Positions 50,014 to 59,628 of a DNA stretch of 64,000 nucleotides are shown here, piece after piece. Location: positions 46,115-110,114 of the forward strand of contig JASANZ010002251.1 in NCBI GenBank assembly GCA_030849805.1. The letters run 5' to 3'. The notes below the pieces were generated by a model. The model was not told where the DNA came from. It was given only the letters and a program-made list of their open reading frames with translations, and did not search any database. How positions within the stretch are numbered: position 1 is the first letter of the stretch; the number at the start of each line of letters is the position of its first letter. The position numbers were made by a program, and so were the translations under genes. This stretch comes from Sergeia podlipaevii. Lineage: Eukaryota; Euglenozoa; Kinetoplastea; Trypanosomatida; Trypanosomatidae.

Positions 50014-50940
50014 TCAGTTGTGCCTGTCGTAGTTTCCTAGCGCATCGGACAGAATCGCACCTTCCATGACTCCGCCGTCTACCATCCCTTTCTCTACAAA
50101 GGTCAAGTAATCAAAATTGGCATGCGTGCGAATCTTCTCGTCAATGGTACGACTATAGCTGGGTGTGTTCTCCTGCTTCTGCACAAAAGGGAGAAAACTG
50201 CTGGTGGTGGTTCGGCCCGCTGGGGATTCAGAGTTCGGCGACTCTCCATCGTGCATGCTGCGATACTGTGACATCATCTGACGCTTGATGGACGGTAAGG
50301 AAACAGAGGCAGAGCTCCGTGCACCTCGGACGCCGTAGAGCCGCTCTGTCTCCTCCTCCTGCAGTTTCGCCACGAGCTGTGCAGATGTCCGGAAGGTAAA
50401 AGGGTCCTTCACCGCCACCGCGTTCCCCGGCGACGCACTAGCGGGTTCGCTTGGGGTGATCTCTCGACTGCCACGTCGCATCTGGCGCATTCGCTCGTAT
50501 TCTTCCTTGAACTCTGGATGCTTGGCGTCGTACTCAGCTCTACGTTTCATCTCTTCTTCGCGACGGCGCTCAAAATCGCTCACGTTCTTCCGTTTGGCCT
50601 CGTGCGCAGCGCGCACCTTCTCAACGAACTTACGCAGGTCCTCAGGGCGGAGCTCAACGTTCGGATCCATCGTAGGATCGTATTCCTTCGCTCTCCCTTG
50701 CAAATTTTTGCGCAGTGTCTGGTTATCGTACAGGACACGCTGCTCTGGGTCTGAAAGAATGCCGTGAGCAAAGCAGACCTCCTTGAAAATCTCTTCGCCA
50801 TCTGGATTCTTATCAGGGTGATACACAACAGCTAGTTTGTAGTACGCACGCCGGATATCCTTATCCGAGGCGTCCTTGCTGACCCCCAGAACGTCGTACA
50901 AGGCGGTATTGCCCTGCAGCTCATAAATATCTGAACCCAT
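50014..50940 (-). CDS. J-domain (DnaJ/Hsp40) protein
   Basis: The product has 308 residues. The J domain occupies ~12-75: [37 protein letters not shown], with the HPD tripeptide at 41-43, then a helix ending DPEQRVLYD. It should therefore stimulate an Hsp70 ATPase. No Gly/Phe region, zinc finger or TM segment is present, so it is a type III J-protein. Residues ~80-160 are highly charged helix ([28 protein letters not shown]), and the C-terminal half is Ser-rich and probably disordered, ending [29 protein letters not shown]. The partner and location are unknown, and no targeting signal is seen. Confidence 0.88.
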   Translation of the reverse strand: MGSDIYELQGNTALYDVLGVSKDASDKDIRRAYYKLAVVYHPDKNPDGEEIFKEVCFAHGILSDPEQRVLYDNQTLRKNLQGRAKEYDPTMDPNVELRPEDLRKFVEKVRAAHEAKRKNVSDFERRREEEMKRRAEYDAKHPEFKEEYERMRQMRRGSREITPSEPASASPGNAVAVKDPFTFRTSAQLVAKLQEEETERLYGVRGARSSASVSLPSIKRQMMSQYRSMHDGESPNSESPAGRTTTSSFLPFVQKQENTPSYSRTIDEKIRTHANFDYLTFVEKGMVDGGVMEGAILSDALGNYDRHN

Positions 50941-51258
50941 TGTATTCAGTTATAAGGAATACGTATCTGCCCTACTCAAATCTCTTGCTGCTAAAAGTAA
51001 ATATACAATAAGGTGAAACAAACAAACAAAACACTAGTCACTCTTGAAAGGGGAGGGGGAAGTGAGAAAAATAGAAGAACGTGGCATCCACAAAAGTGTT
51101 TGTGTACCTACTACTCATATTAGTACGTTGTTGGAAACTGAATCTCATTTAAAAATTTGTTGTTGTTGCTTTTGTGTGTGTATTCGTTTTCAAAGTTTCT
51201 GTGTATCTGTGATGGCAAACAAACAATAAAAAAAAGGATACCACCTAAAAGAAAAAAA
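50941..51258. other. Intergenic spacer
   Basis: It contains the J-protein leader with its acceptor and a short 3' UTR of the EngB-like gene. Confidence 0.45.
51043..51078 (-). promoter_or_regulatory. Predicted trans-splice acceptor for the J-domain gene
   Basis: A C/T tract (~51047-51070, minus strand, CTTCCCCCTCCCC) precedes AG at 51043-51044. The predicted 5' UTR is 102 nt. Confidence 0.5.
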
Positions 51259-53343
51259 TTACGCAGCCCAAGAACCGGTTTTCTTCGTTGCCCTTCCACG
51301 ATTCTTGACGGTACGAGCTGACAGGCTCCTTCCACCAAACCCCCTCTGCTTAAGGCCTTTTAGCAGTGTGCCACTTCTGCCCTTGGGTGCCTGCATCCCA
51401 GGGAGGCCCACTACTGTGCTCCGGCTCTGCCCTGCACCAGCCAGCCAAGGACACATGTATCCCTCTGCCTGCATGTAAATAGATCGCTCCTTTCTCTCCT
51501 TATCAATATACTTGGACAGCAGCTTCTCCTTCTGATCTCGCACCATGGACTTGCTATGGTAGGCGCCGTTTAATCGCTCATCCTCTTGCTCAGAGAGGCG
51601 AGCAAAGGGGGAGTGCTGCATGAACAACTCGGGCGTGGCCGCGTCTTGCCGCAGATGGTCAGTCATGAGAAGCTCCTCGTAGGCACCAGCACCAGATTTC
51701 AGAGCAAACGCTGGCAGCTCGTCCTCCTTGAAGATGGCAAGATTCTCCAGTGAGGCTGATACCATGGTGCGAGGAATACGCACTCCATTAATAGCGACAA
51801 CAGAGTGGGTGTTTGCATCAAGAGCTAGGGGCAATGACGCGGGCTCTACACTGCACGAAATGTCCTCCTGCCGAACTGCACCCTCCACTGGTACTAGCGG
51901 CGGCGGCGGCGGGTAGCTGCTGGCCAACTGAATACTAGTGATCACAGCGGACGCACTATGCACGCCGCCTTCTATTTGCAGTGAGTGCTTTTGGGTCATA
52001 GTAACACCATCGTCGCCGTCCTCGATGGAGAGAACGGGGGTGGCTTGGGCAACAATAAGGGGGTCTACGTGGCTGGTCTCGCCGCCCTCAGTAGAAGAGG
52101 GCAAGTGGAGATCGTGAGCATCCTTGGCACTGAGGAAATCGCAGGAAGCGTGTCCAGCAACAAAACGACTCCGAGCCTCCAAGTGCTTCCTCACCATGTG
52201 TTCAAGCGACTCGTTGTTGTTTTGGGGTACCACAAACGCCTCTACAGGGTATTTGAGCTGCACCCGTTGAATATCCTCAGCTGTTGGCGGGGCGTAGCTA
52301 AGCTCCTGGAATGCTCTAAGGCAGAGGTCCTCGTCCTGCTTCAAGTCCTGAGTGCAGTAATGGACAATGTCGTGCTGTAACGCAACAAGATTCTTGCACC
52401 GGGTTGGCGTACGACGGTCAGCGCACACACCAAGAATGGGAATATCTCGCGTGCCGAGAAAGTCGCACACCTCGTCTATGTTCCGCTGAATACCCTCTTC
52501 TGGTGACGCAACGCGCGTACGAGTATCCGTGTGGCCAGGTATCACAATGCCATCCTTCCCCACTATAGCACCTCGTCTAGACATTTCCTTGTAGTGCCTC
52601 CAGTGGCGGTCAATCTTGGTTAGAATGAGTGAAAAGGGGATGCGTTCACGTTGAAGAAAAGCAAGAATCTCCTCGTCACGGCGTTGAATGGAAACTGATT
52701 GAGTGACACTAGCCTCCATCAACCAGTACACTCGCTTCAAGTTCCCACCTTTACGAAGGGCCAAATATCGGAACAAAATTGAAAAGGCATTCGCCCTCTC
52801 AGATGCTTTTTGAGAAAGCTGACGCCCTTTCCACCCTCCATAGCCTGGGGTATCAACCAAAAGCAACGCGCCACCAACACTAAAGAACTGTAGGAGCCGC
52901 GTGGTACCAGGCGTTGAGCCAGCCTTCCCAAGTCGCCTGTTGTGCAAAAGACAAGAAACAAGAGTTGACTTGCCCGTGTTCGGCTTCCCAATGAAGCAAA
53001 CCTCAGGACTAGACTGAAATCCCTCAGGCAGCGATGTCAAGGTTTCGGCATTCTTGAGATGCACATTTCCTCGTGCGAAAACCTCGTTGCTCAGCTGCTC
53101 GACAAGCTCATCACGGTGAGACAACGAGGGTAGTAGTGGTGGTGATACAGGAAAATCTAGACCTGTATCATTGAGCAGCAGATCAGCTCTACCATCCTCC
53201 GTAGGTTGCGGCGGCTCCCAGCACTCCACCTTTGTGCTCAGACTTGTAAAAAGGCGATCAGCGAAACTTCTGTCACTGCGACAACAGAGCACAGGAGTAA
53301 GCGCAAGACAGCACCGCAGCCGTGCAACCACTGTCTGGCGCAT
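51259..53343 (-). CDS. EngB/YihA-type GTPase, probably mitochondrial (GTPBP8-like)
   Basis: EngB-family GTPases help assemble the large ribosomal subunit. The product has 694 residues, over three times bacterial EngB, with long extensions as often found in trypanosomatid mitoribosome factors. The N-terminus (MRQTVVARLRCCLALTPVLCCR) is Arg-rich and presequence-like. The GTPase domain at ~108-330 has P-loop GKPNTGKST (~118), PGTTRLLQFF (switch I/G2), DTPGYGGWKG (~162) and G4 TKIDRHWRH (~240), the EngB order. A ~360-residue C-terminal extension is mostly low-complexity, ending in a basic tail (GGRSLSARTVKNRGRATKKTG) that could contact rRNA. Mitochondrial location and mitoribosome assembly are inferred from the family. 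The ATG at 53343 is 54 nt below its acceptor. Confidence 0.82.
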   Translation of the reverse strand: MRQTVVARLRCCLALTPVLCCRSDRSFADRLFTSLSTKVECWEPPQPTEDGRADLLLNDTGLDFPVSPPLLPSLSHRDELVEQLSNEVFARGNVHLKNAETLTSLPEGFQSSPEVCFIGKPNTGKSTLVSCLLHNRRLGKAGSTPGTTRLLQFFSVGGALLLVDTPGYGGWKGRQLSQKASERANAFSILFRYLALRKGGNLKRVYWLMEASVTQSVSIQRRDEEILAFLQRERIPFSLILTKIDRHWRHYKEMSRRGAIVGKDGIVIPGHTDTRTRVASPEEGIQRNIDEVCDFLGTRDIPILGVCADRRTPTRCKNLVALQHDIVHYCTQDLKQDEDLCLRAFQELSYAPPTAEDIQRVQLKYPVEAFVVPQNNNESLEHMVRKHLEARSRFVAGHASCDFLSAKDAHDLHLPSSTEGGETSHVDPLIVAQATPVLSIEDGDDGVTMTQKHSLQIEGGVHSASAVITSIQLASSYPPPPPLVPVEGAVRQEDISCSVEPASLPLALDANTHSVVAINGVRIPRTMVSASLENLAIFKEDELPAFALKSGAGAYEELLMTDHLRQDAATPELFMQHSPFARLSEQEDERLNGAYHSKSMVRDQKEKLLSKYIDKERKERSIYMQAEGYMCPWLAGAGQSRSTVVGLPGMQAPKGRSGTLLKGLKQRGFGGRSLSARTVKNRGRATKKTGSWAA

Positions 53344-54524
53344 CGAGGCAGTTTTCTTTTTTGATACTAATATTGCTGTTGGTTGTACGCGAGCCCTCTA
53401 ATCATATATGAAAAAAAGGGACGCAAAAAGCCTGCTCTACGCAAGCACGTATGAATGTATACGCGCACAAGTCACAGTCTGAGCTTGAAGTGTGTGTACA
53501 TCAAAAGGTAAAGCTGAGAAAGAAAGCAAAAGGAGAAGTGATGTCAGAGAGCGGAGCTACTTTGGAGGCTCAAAGGCAATATTGTAGCATTCGCAGTTTA
53601 AGTTGAAACTATATAAGAGTAGCCTCAAGACACTCATGACAATTTGCTGCCATATGCGAGGATGTGCCCTCCTTTAATTTTTTTTTTGGGGGATGCCCGC
53701 TGGTGCTATCTACTCCAAGGTTCCTCCTTTGACAGTGGATTTCTCTCCAAGCGTTTTCTTTTTCTCGCTTCAACTAGATCAACAGAACAATTATTCCACT
53801 ATCTACTCACTATTGCATACACGCGATTTATTGCTTCCTTTTAGAAAAGCAGTTCAATCTGAATGCACATGGGATAGGAGGTCTGCTTTTTTCTTCATAC
53901 CGATACAAGGGGAGTATGATAAAATAATAAAAGAAACAAAACAGAAAACTTTTTTTTTATTTTCCTTTCTTATTTGACTATTGGCATAGAGTGAGAAATG
54001 CCCCAAGTACTTCTTGTGGATGCAACAAAATTCATCGCTTCCCAAGACGCGTATGACCACCTGTTCTCTCCCTCTCTCTATACATATATATTTCCTTCAG
54101 AGACCGCATATACAAAAAAAAAACTGATGCTGATCGATTTCTGTTTTTCATTTTTCGTCATTGTTTGGTTTGGGACTCTTTTGCCTGTAGCTTCAAGGGA
54201 GCTCTATTCCTATTTTTCTTTTATTGTTATTCTTTTTGTGTGTTGTTGTTGCTACTAGTGCTTTGAAGCCTGTTTGGCAATGAAACGACTGTTTGATTGC
54301 GTTCAGTGGGCCCACGTGAAAAGAAAAAGAAGAAAGAACAAGTTTTGCCGCCCACAAATGTAAAACATACACAGACACACCCTTTAACTACATGTAGACG
54401 GTAGACCAATAATAATAATAATAATAACAAAGTACAGGTGGTGACAGTTGCGGATCATTTAAACTGAACTAAAAGTCATCGCAGCGTAAGATTAAATGAT
54501 CACTTTCTTATCACTAATCACTTC
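53344..54524. other. Long intergenic spacer
   Basis: It contains the EngB-like leader and the 3' UTR of AIR9. It includes an AAT repeat at ~54408-54427. No gene is recognised on either strand. Confidence 0.5.
53398..53421 (-). promoter_or_regulatory. Predicted trans-splice acceptor for the EngB-like gene
   Basis: TCCCTTTTTTTC (minus strand) precedes AG at 53398-53399. The predicted 5' UTR is 54 nt. Confidence 0.4.
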
Positions 54525-57308
54525 TTACAGCTCAGACGCACCGGAGTCAGCATCAGAATCCTTCTTATTGTTCAGGTCAATCTTAATGTTGCCAGCGGGC
54601 TCCTCCTCCGCCTCCTCTTCGACCGGAGTAACAGCATTCTCAGTCTTTGGCTCGGGCTCTGCGGCCTCCTCGACAGCAGGCGCGTTCTCCTCCTCGAAGG
54701 CAGGCACGTCCTCCTCCTCGGGGTGAATATCTTCCGCAGCATCCTCGACCACCACAGCTCTCTCCTGGGGAACAGGGTCAACGTGAGCAGCAACGGGAGT
54801 GGACTCGGGGGCGGCCGCAATCTCCACAATGCGGCTCTTGGCCTCACCTTGTCTGCCATCTTCACGAACGGGAGTATAGGTGACCTTCAGCATCTTGCCG
54901 CAGTCCTCCTTCTTGACAACGTACTTGCTGACGCCGTCAGCGACAACATGGAATACCTGCGTTTCGGGGTCCTCAATCTGCCACGTAACGATGGAGGCTC
55001 CTTCCTCGCCACCAGAGTATGCTACCTCAATGGAAAGTTCCTGGTTCATCTCGGGGTGGCCGACAATGTTGAAGTATTGCACTTTGGGGTCAGCAGGGGC
55101 CACATGTCCAGACGACTTGGCGTGCACAGACTTGCCAGTAGCGCCGTCAGAGCGAACGGGCGTCACGGACACCTCGATAGAGCAGCCAACCTCCTCATTG
55201 CCAAGAGTGAGAAAGGCGCTGTTGGGCTGGCCGATCTTGATCAGATGACGCTTTGAGTCACGACGATACCACTGGATCATGTGAGGGCCAAAATGGCCAC
55301 CGCTGTAGATGTACTCAATGGTGATGGTGTTGTCCTCCTTCATGTCGCCAACGATGTGCAGGTTAGTCATCTGCGGGGCCATGGGCTCAATGGGGTTTTC
55401 AAGAACGCAGCGGCACGTCTCGCCCTCGACACCAGCGGTGTTGATAGGAGTGTACTCCACAGCAAGGCACTTGCCAACATCCTCAAGAGTAGGAACGTAC
55501 TTGGTGCTGTTTTCGCCCTCGATGGGGATGTACTCGTCAGCGCCGCCAGCCTTGCGCAACCACTGAAAGACGCTGTTACCTTCTTCTCCGCCAGTGTACT
55601 GCACGTCCACCTCGAGAGTTGTGCCCTCAGCAAGGTTGCCAACAATGCGAATTGACTCGCACTCCGGCGCGCCAGCCACCACAGGGTCAGTCTCGACAGA
55701 CTTGGGCTCACCAGCCACCCAGTCATTGCGCACAGGAGTAAACTCCACGCGGATGCGGCAGCCAAGATCATCCTTGCCAATCTTGTAGCCGGCCCAAGGG
55801 TCACGCAGGTTCACAGCGGTTGCGGTGCCATTCTCTGAGACGCGGTACCAGGTGAGAGACGAGTTCCCCTCTACACCGCCAACGTAGTCGGCGAAAGCCT
55901 TCAGGACACCACCTTCAACGGCGCTGCCCTTGATCTCAAGATGGGGGCAGCTGGGGGGAGCGGGAACGATTGGTGAAGAAATGTCAAAGTACAGGAAGGA
56001 GAACTCTCCATCGATGTAGGCAAGCGCCTCAACACGAAGACAGCTGCCAATGTCCATGATGGCTGGGGTGTAGGAAAGAGCGTTGACACCCTCGATGAGC
56101 TGGTAGACGCCGGAAGGAGTGCTGCGCATCCAACGGATGTGAAGGATGGTATCGGGGTCCTCTTCTTGAGCTTCGAGCTCGGTGACCTGGTAGAGGTTGC
56201 AGAAGCCCTGCTTGTACTTGGAAGTAATGCGGTTCGTCTCAGACACCTTCTCAACACCGTCCACAATGTAGCGGTACTCGTAGTCACCCGCGGGGAGGTA
56301 GAGAGTGGTGTGGAAGTAGATTTCGCCTTCCTCCTCGCAGCGCTCAAGCTCGATGGGATCGGTCCAGTTATTCATGGAGCCAACCACGAACACTTCGGTA
56401 GCCTCGCCGGAAACCTTGAAGATGACGGGGTACAGGTGGCGGGAGTGGAAAATGTCTGTTGTGCGCTGCGCAAAGGGGCGGATGTCCTGCATGCACAGGG
56501 AAAGCGTCACAGGGATGCCCTCAGTAAGCACGTTGCTCTCCTCGTCCTCAGAGGCAATACGAATAGCGCAAAGCTGCAGGAGCTTGGACTTCTCACGCTC
56601 ACGCTGGTGTTTGAGCAGAAAGGCATCAGCGGCCTCCTCCATGTTTTCACCCTCCACAATGAAGCCCTCGCGGATGCAGTACACAACCTTGCCCTGGAAG
56701 TGATCCACAGCAACGCGCTCCTCTTCCTGGACGGGATTGCCATCGATGGAGACCAGGTCGGTGCAGTTGATAGCGATGGCCATGCTGCGGTAGGAGGGAA
56801 TCTCGGTAATAGGGTTGCCGACAAGGTTGAGGGTGTGCAAGTTGGGCAGAGACGGGTACCCCTCAAAAGACGAAATGTTGTTGAAGTTCAGAGAGAGCAC
56901 ACGCAGGGAGGGAAGGTTCTGAAGCCCCTCAAAGCTGTTAATGGCGTTGTCGCTGAGGCAGAGAGTCTCAAGGGCAGCAAAGTTGGCAATACCCATAAGG
57001 GTGTCAATCTTGTTGCCAGTCATGTACAGGTGACGGAGGCGGGGGGTCTTGTCAAGAAAGTTCACAGCGCCGCCAATGTCGTTGATGGACATATCAAGAA
57101 CACGAAGATTGTCGAGCTTAACATCCGCATCGAACACAGTAAGTTCGTTCTCGCGAAGATACATGTACTCAGCGTCGTAGTTGTCGAGGGCAATCTCGCG
57201 AACGCTGCGGAGATCCTTACGGTTCATGCAGACGCCACTGGGCTTGGCGCCACCGAGGCGGTTGTTACCCCCACGCTTAGTGGAGCGAGTAGTTGAAACG
57301 ATGGACAT
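54525..57308 (-). CDS. AIR9: AIR9-like cytoskeletal protein (LRR, AMPK/CBM48-like domain, A9 repeats)
   Basis: AIR9 proteins bind microtubules; the trypanosome homologue is a component of the subpellicular corset. The product has 927 residues from the ATG at 57308 (the triplet nine bases earlier is TTG). Residues ~55-205 are SDS22-type LRRs (LRVLDMSINDIGG, LRHLYMTGNKIDTL, LETLCLSDNAINSFEGL, LRVLSLNFNNISSFEGY). Residues ~290-365 look like an E-set/glycogen-binding fold as in AMPK-beta (VFVVGSMNNWTDPIEL, AGDYEYRYIVDG). Then come about five A9 repeats of ~90 residues (~375-850) with the recurring pattern GGxEGxSxxxW ... Y.....D.G..L.V.YTPV. The tail is acidic (Glu/Pro/Ala). The N-terminus is basic (RSTKRGGNNRLGG). 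The layout matches AIR9 better than a plain LRR protein. Confidence 0.88.
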   Translation of the reverse strand: MSIVSTTRSTKRGGNNRLGGAKPSGVCMNRKDLRSVREIALDNYDAEYMYLRENELTVFDADVKLDNLRVLDMSINDIGGAVNFLDKTPRLRHLYMTGNKIDTLMGIANFAALETLCLSDNAINSFEGLQNLPSLRVLSLNFNNISSFEGYPSLPNLHTLNLVGNPITEIPSYRSMAIAINCTDLVSIDGNPVQEEERVAVDHFQGKVVYCIREGFIVEGENMEEAADAFLLKHQREREKSKLLQLCAIRIASEDEESNVLTEGIPVTLSLCMQDIRPFAQRTTDIFHSRHLYPVIFKVSGEATEVFVVGSMNNWTDPIELERCEEEGEIYFHTTLYLPAGDYEYRYIVDGVEKVSETNRITSKYKQGFCNLYQVTELEAQEEDPDTILHIRWMRSTPSGVYQLIEGVNALSYTPAIMDIGSCLRVEALAYIDGEFSFLYFDISSPIVPAPPSCPHLEIKGSAVEGGVLKAFADYVGGVEGNSSLTWYRVSENGTATAVNLRDPWAGYKIGKDDLGCRIRVEFTPVRNDWVAGEPKSVETDPVVAGAPECESIRIVGNLAEGTTLEVDVQYTGGEEGNSVFQWLRKAGGADEYIPIEGENSTKYVPTLEDVGKCLAVEYTPINTAGVEGETCRCVLENPIEPMAPQMTNLHIVGDMKEDNTITIEYIYSGGHFGPHMIQWYRRDSKRHLIKIGQPNSAFLTLGNEEVGCSIEVSVTPVRSDGATGKSVHAKSSGHVAPADPKVQYFNIVGHPEMNQELSIEVAYSGGEEGASIVTWQIEDPETQVFHVVADGVSKYVVKKEDCGKMLKVTYTPVREDGRQGEAKSRIVEIAAAPESTPVAAHVDPVPQERAVVVEDAAEDIHPEEEDVPAFEEENAPAVEEAAEPEPKTENAVTPVEEEAEEEPAGNIKIDLNNKKDSDADSGASEL

Positions 57309-57638
57309 ACTGTTCAAAGCGGAAAAAGTGATGAAGTACAGAAAAGGAAAACTATAGATTCTACAAAAAATAAACTTTGCAAAGAAAAAAAGGAACAGAC
57401 AAAGAAATACATGCAGTAGGGAGCGTCACATTATCATTTCCCTTACGGATACAAAGTCAAGAGCAAGCAAAAATGATAGAAAGATGAAAGCAAAGAGAAC
57501 TTACTTTCTTTTAAAGTCAACTTTTACAAATTCTCCTCTGACGAAGCGCAGTTGCACAATGTTTGTGCTTCTTTATCATTATAATATTCACCTTCAATCT
57601 TTGGCCTTCCTACAGATGCGATATGTTGCTTTTTGTGT
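57309..57638. other. Intergenic spacer
   Basis: It contains the AIR9 leader (candidate acceptor AG at 57375-57376 after a T-rich tract, UTR 66 nt) and the 3' UTR of EMC6. It is AT-rich and nothing else is seen. Confidence 0.45.
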
Positions 57639-57986
57639 TCAAAAGATATAAATAGCATCGTAAGCTACCGTCCAAACAAGAATGTACGTCATGGCACCAG
57701 CAAGCATCTGCTCGAGAGAAAACAGCTCCTTTGTGCCCTTTGGAAAATACTGTTGCACGTCGCCGTGGCACCCTACAAACTGAATTGCAAGAGAGGTAAT
57801 AGTAGCACTCACGAACATGAAGAGTAGTCCAAGAAACCCCGTCAGTCCCAGCACGCCAGCGGCAACGCCTCCAAGAAGCGCGCCCATAGTTCGAATTTGG
57901 GACATGGTATCATAGTTCTTTGCCAACAGTAAGTGTACAAAAGGTGACTCACGAGTGCCCCCAGTGGCGTTCTTCTTAGGAGCCAT
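57639..57986 (-). CDS. EMC6: ER membrane protein complex subunit 6 (EMC6)
   Basis: EMC6 is a core subunit of the EMC insertase, which places tail-anchored and multi-pass proteins in the ER membrane. The product has 115 residues, the family size. After a polar N-terminus (~1-30) come three hydrophobic segments. The first contains MGALLGGVAAGVLGLTGFLGLLFMF (~34-58), where AGxLGLTGxxGxxF is the family hallmark. The second is ~60-70 and the third ~90-113 (AGAMTYILVWTVAYDAIYIF, like the family's TYVLFWTFLYG). A short polar loop with FPKGTKELFS precedes the last helix, as in other EMC6 proteins. The leader is short (28 nt). Confidence 0.88.
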   Translation of the reverse strand: MAPKKNATGGTRESPFVHLLLAKNYDTMSQIRTMGALLGGVAAGVLGLTGFLGLLFMFVSATITSLAIQFVGCHGDVQQYFPKGTKELFSLEQMLAGAMTYILVWTVAYDAIYIF

Positions 57987-58014
57987 CTTTCTGCGCTTTT
58001 CAACTACCTATAAG

Positions 58015-58029
58015 CTAGAAAAAGGAAGT
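58015..58029 (-). promoter_or_regulatory. Predicted trans-splice acceptor for EMC6
   Basis: CTTCCTTTTTCT (minus strand) is followed by AG at 58015-58016. The predicted 5' UTR is 28 nt. Confidence 0.45.
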
Positions 58030-58230
58030 TTTGATTTAAATGAAAAAAGCAGAGTTTAGCAAAAGGAAATCGATTAGATAGCACAAATCGCAAGGTGATT
58101 GGGTTTATCTACCCCACATAACCGGTAAAACCACAGCTGTTTTCTATTATTTCTAGCTTTATTTCTTTAAGACCAAGTGAAATGTGAAATAGTAAGGGAC
58201 AACGCAATGTAACAGCGGATTGAAAAATAT

Positions 58231-58452
58231 CTACTCTGGACGACCTTTGTACTGTTCGACCTGTAGCTGCAAAATCACCTCTCGTTCGCGTTGCTTTTCA
58301 AAGTATGACACCCAGCTTTTGGGACAAGCACTCTCAAATGCCTTTCTATGCTTGGCACACTCTTTTTCAGCGTCTTCAGGGAGTTTGTCGAGGCACTTGT
58401 TGTACTCATCGCGTGTAGTATAGCACACCTCTCTCTTAGCAGCGCTCTGCAT
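58231..58452 (-). CDS. COA6/COX6B-type CHCH protein (CX9C-CX10C)
   Basis: The product has 73 residues. Two helices carry the cysteine spacing CX9C (Cys10-Cys20, CYTTRDEYNKC) and CX10C (Cys32-Cys43, CAKHRKAFESAC), followed by PKSWVSYFEKQRE. This exact CX9C-CX10C layout with a trailing SWV.YF segment is that of COA6, an intermembrane-space factor for copper delivery to cytochrome oxidase subunit 2. COX6B/COX12 shares the fold and is the alternative. Such proteins are imported by the Mia40/Erv1 route without a presequence, which fits the N-terminus here. It is short but well bounded, and the acceptor at 58552-58553 gives a 99-nt leader. Confidence 0.85.
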   Translation of the reverse strand: MQSAAKREVCYTTRDEYNKCLDKLPEDAEKECAKHRKAFESACPKSWVSYFEKQREREVILQLQVEQYKGRPE

Positions 58453-58757
58453 GATTTTCTTTTTGTCCTTCGGATAACTTGCTCAAGGAAATGTGAACTC
58501 AAATTGATCTGTGGAATACTAAAGCAATAATGTTGAATCAGTGGACAGCACCTGCATTTAGAAAAAAAAGAGGGAAAGTGGTGAAGAAAATGCAAAGAAG
58601 CAACTGGAAAAAGTCGTTACTGGTGAAAAAGAAAGGAGGCTCTAAATAAAATCAAAATAAAGCATCACAAAGACAAAAGTATATTGTTTTAACGAACACT
58701 GCATAGTTGATGCAATTACCATGAATGTATGTGTTACGTGGCAAGCAAAAAGTTCCC
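58453..58757. other. Intergenic spacer
   Basis: It contains the COA6-like leader (C/T tract at ~58560-58590, AG at 58552-58553) and the 3' UTR of the KKXX protein gene. No other feature is seen. Confidence 0.45.
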
Positions 58758-59312
58758 CTAGTTCATCTTCTTCTTCTTGGAGCGAAGAGCATCCAGACGT
58801 GCTCGTCTTGACGAACGACTAGGAGAAGACGCAATGGTGATCCACTTATACGTACCAATGAGAAGGAAGAGAGCCGCAATGTATCGCCCTTTGGCTTTCA
58901 ATATCGTCCAAGCATCTTCACTATGCCCTGAAGACTTCCGTTGCAAAGAAAAAGCATCTGCCACCCCACCGCCACTATCAAACGTAAGCGTAAGTATTCC
59001 GGAACGGTATTGCAAGCATATCACACTACCGTTGTGTGCAGTAGTCCAGTACCAGCCTCCTTCAGAAAGGGGCCACGCACTTATCACGCCGGTATAATTA
59101 ACTATCTCAGAAGAAATGGAACACGTGCTCTCCCATTGCTTTTTGTCTTCACACAAAATGTGTACGGGCTCACTTCCACTATGCCAGTATCCTGAAAGCA
59201 CAAACGAAAGAGTTCGTGAGCTGGACCAGCTCAAAAACACAAGATACAGTGTGGCGCATAAGACCGCACCGCTAAAAAGCATTCGTGGCGAAAGCAAGTC
59301 CCGCAGCTTCAT
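58758..59312 (-). CDS. Two-TM protein with C-terminal KKXX ER-retrieval motif, unknown family
   Basis: The product has 184 residues from the ATG at 59312; the preceding codon is GTG, so the longer frame is not preferred. A hydrophobic segment at ~10-30 (MLFSGAVLCATLYLVFLSW) is an uncleaved anchor or signal, and a second at ~140-160 (YIAALFLLIGTYKWITI) is a TM helix. The ~110 residues between them would be lumenal. They contain three cysteines and an NYTG glycosylation sequon, and read as a small beta-rich domain (WPLSEGGWYWTTAHNGSVICLQY). The cytosolic tail is very basic and ends KKKKMN, so Lys-4/Lys-3 form a canonical KKXX signal for COPI retrieval. An ER-resident membrane protein is therefore likely. 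Its job is unknown. Confidence 0.75.
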   Translation of the reverse strand: MKLRDLLSPRMLFSGAVLCATLYLVFLSWSSSRTLSFVLSGYWHSGSEPVHILCEDKKQWESTCSISSEIVNYTGVISAWPLSEGGWYWTTAHNGSVICLQYRSGILTLTFDSGGGVADAFSLQRKSSGHSEDAWTILKAKGRYIAALFLLIGTYKWITIASSPSRSSRRARLDALRSKKKKMN

Positions 59313-59628
59313 CACTTGAACCTAATATGTACAAGATGAAGATATCAGTCACCGCGCTCTCTATGGAAAATAAAGTTGCAAGAAAAAAAAGTGAAGAAAT
59401 GACGTTTTGGATGCAAGTGTGTGTACTAATATCAGTAAAAGAAGATAATGTAATCAGTGAAAAGAAAAAAGTATCATCAATACTGACGGCAGCGACAACA
59501 GCAAAAAAAATAATAATAATAAGCAATTTATGTTTTAGACGTAAAAAATTAGTTAAGTCTCTCGAATATGCAAAAGTAAAAGCCGACGGAGTGGGGAAAC
59601 ACAACTGCGTAACAATAATAGTAAAGAA
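59313..59628. other. Intergenic spacer
   Basis: It contains the leader of the KKXX gene (candidate AG at 59361-59362, UTR 48 nt) and the 3' UTR of the helicase-like gene. Nothing else is recognised. Confidence 0.4.

Noticed and set aside
56139..57296. Plus-strand 385-codon frame antisense to AIR9
   Set aside because: It lies fully opposite the well-supported AIR9 coding region and is a GC-driven shadow frame with no domain.
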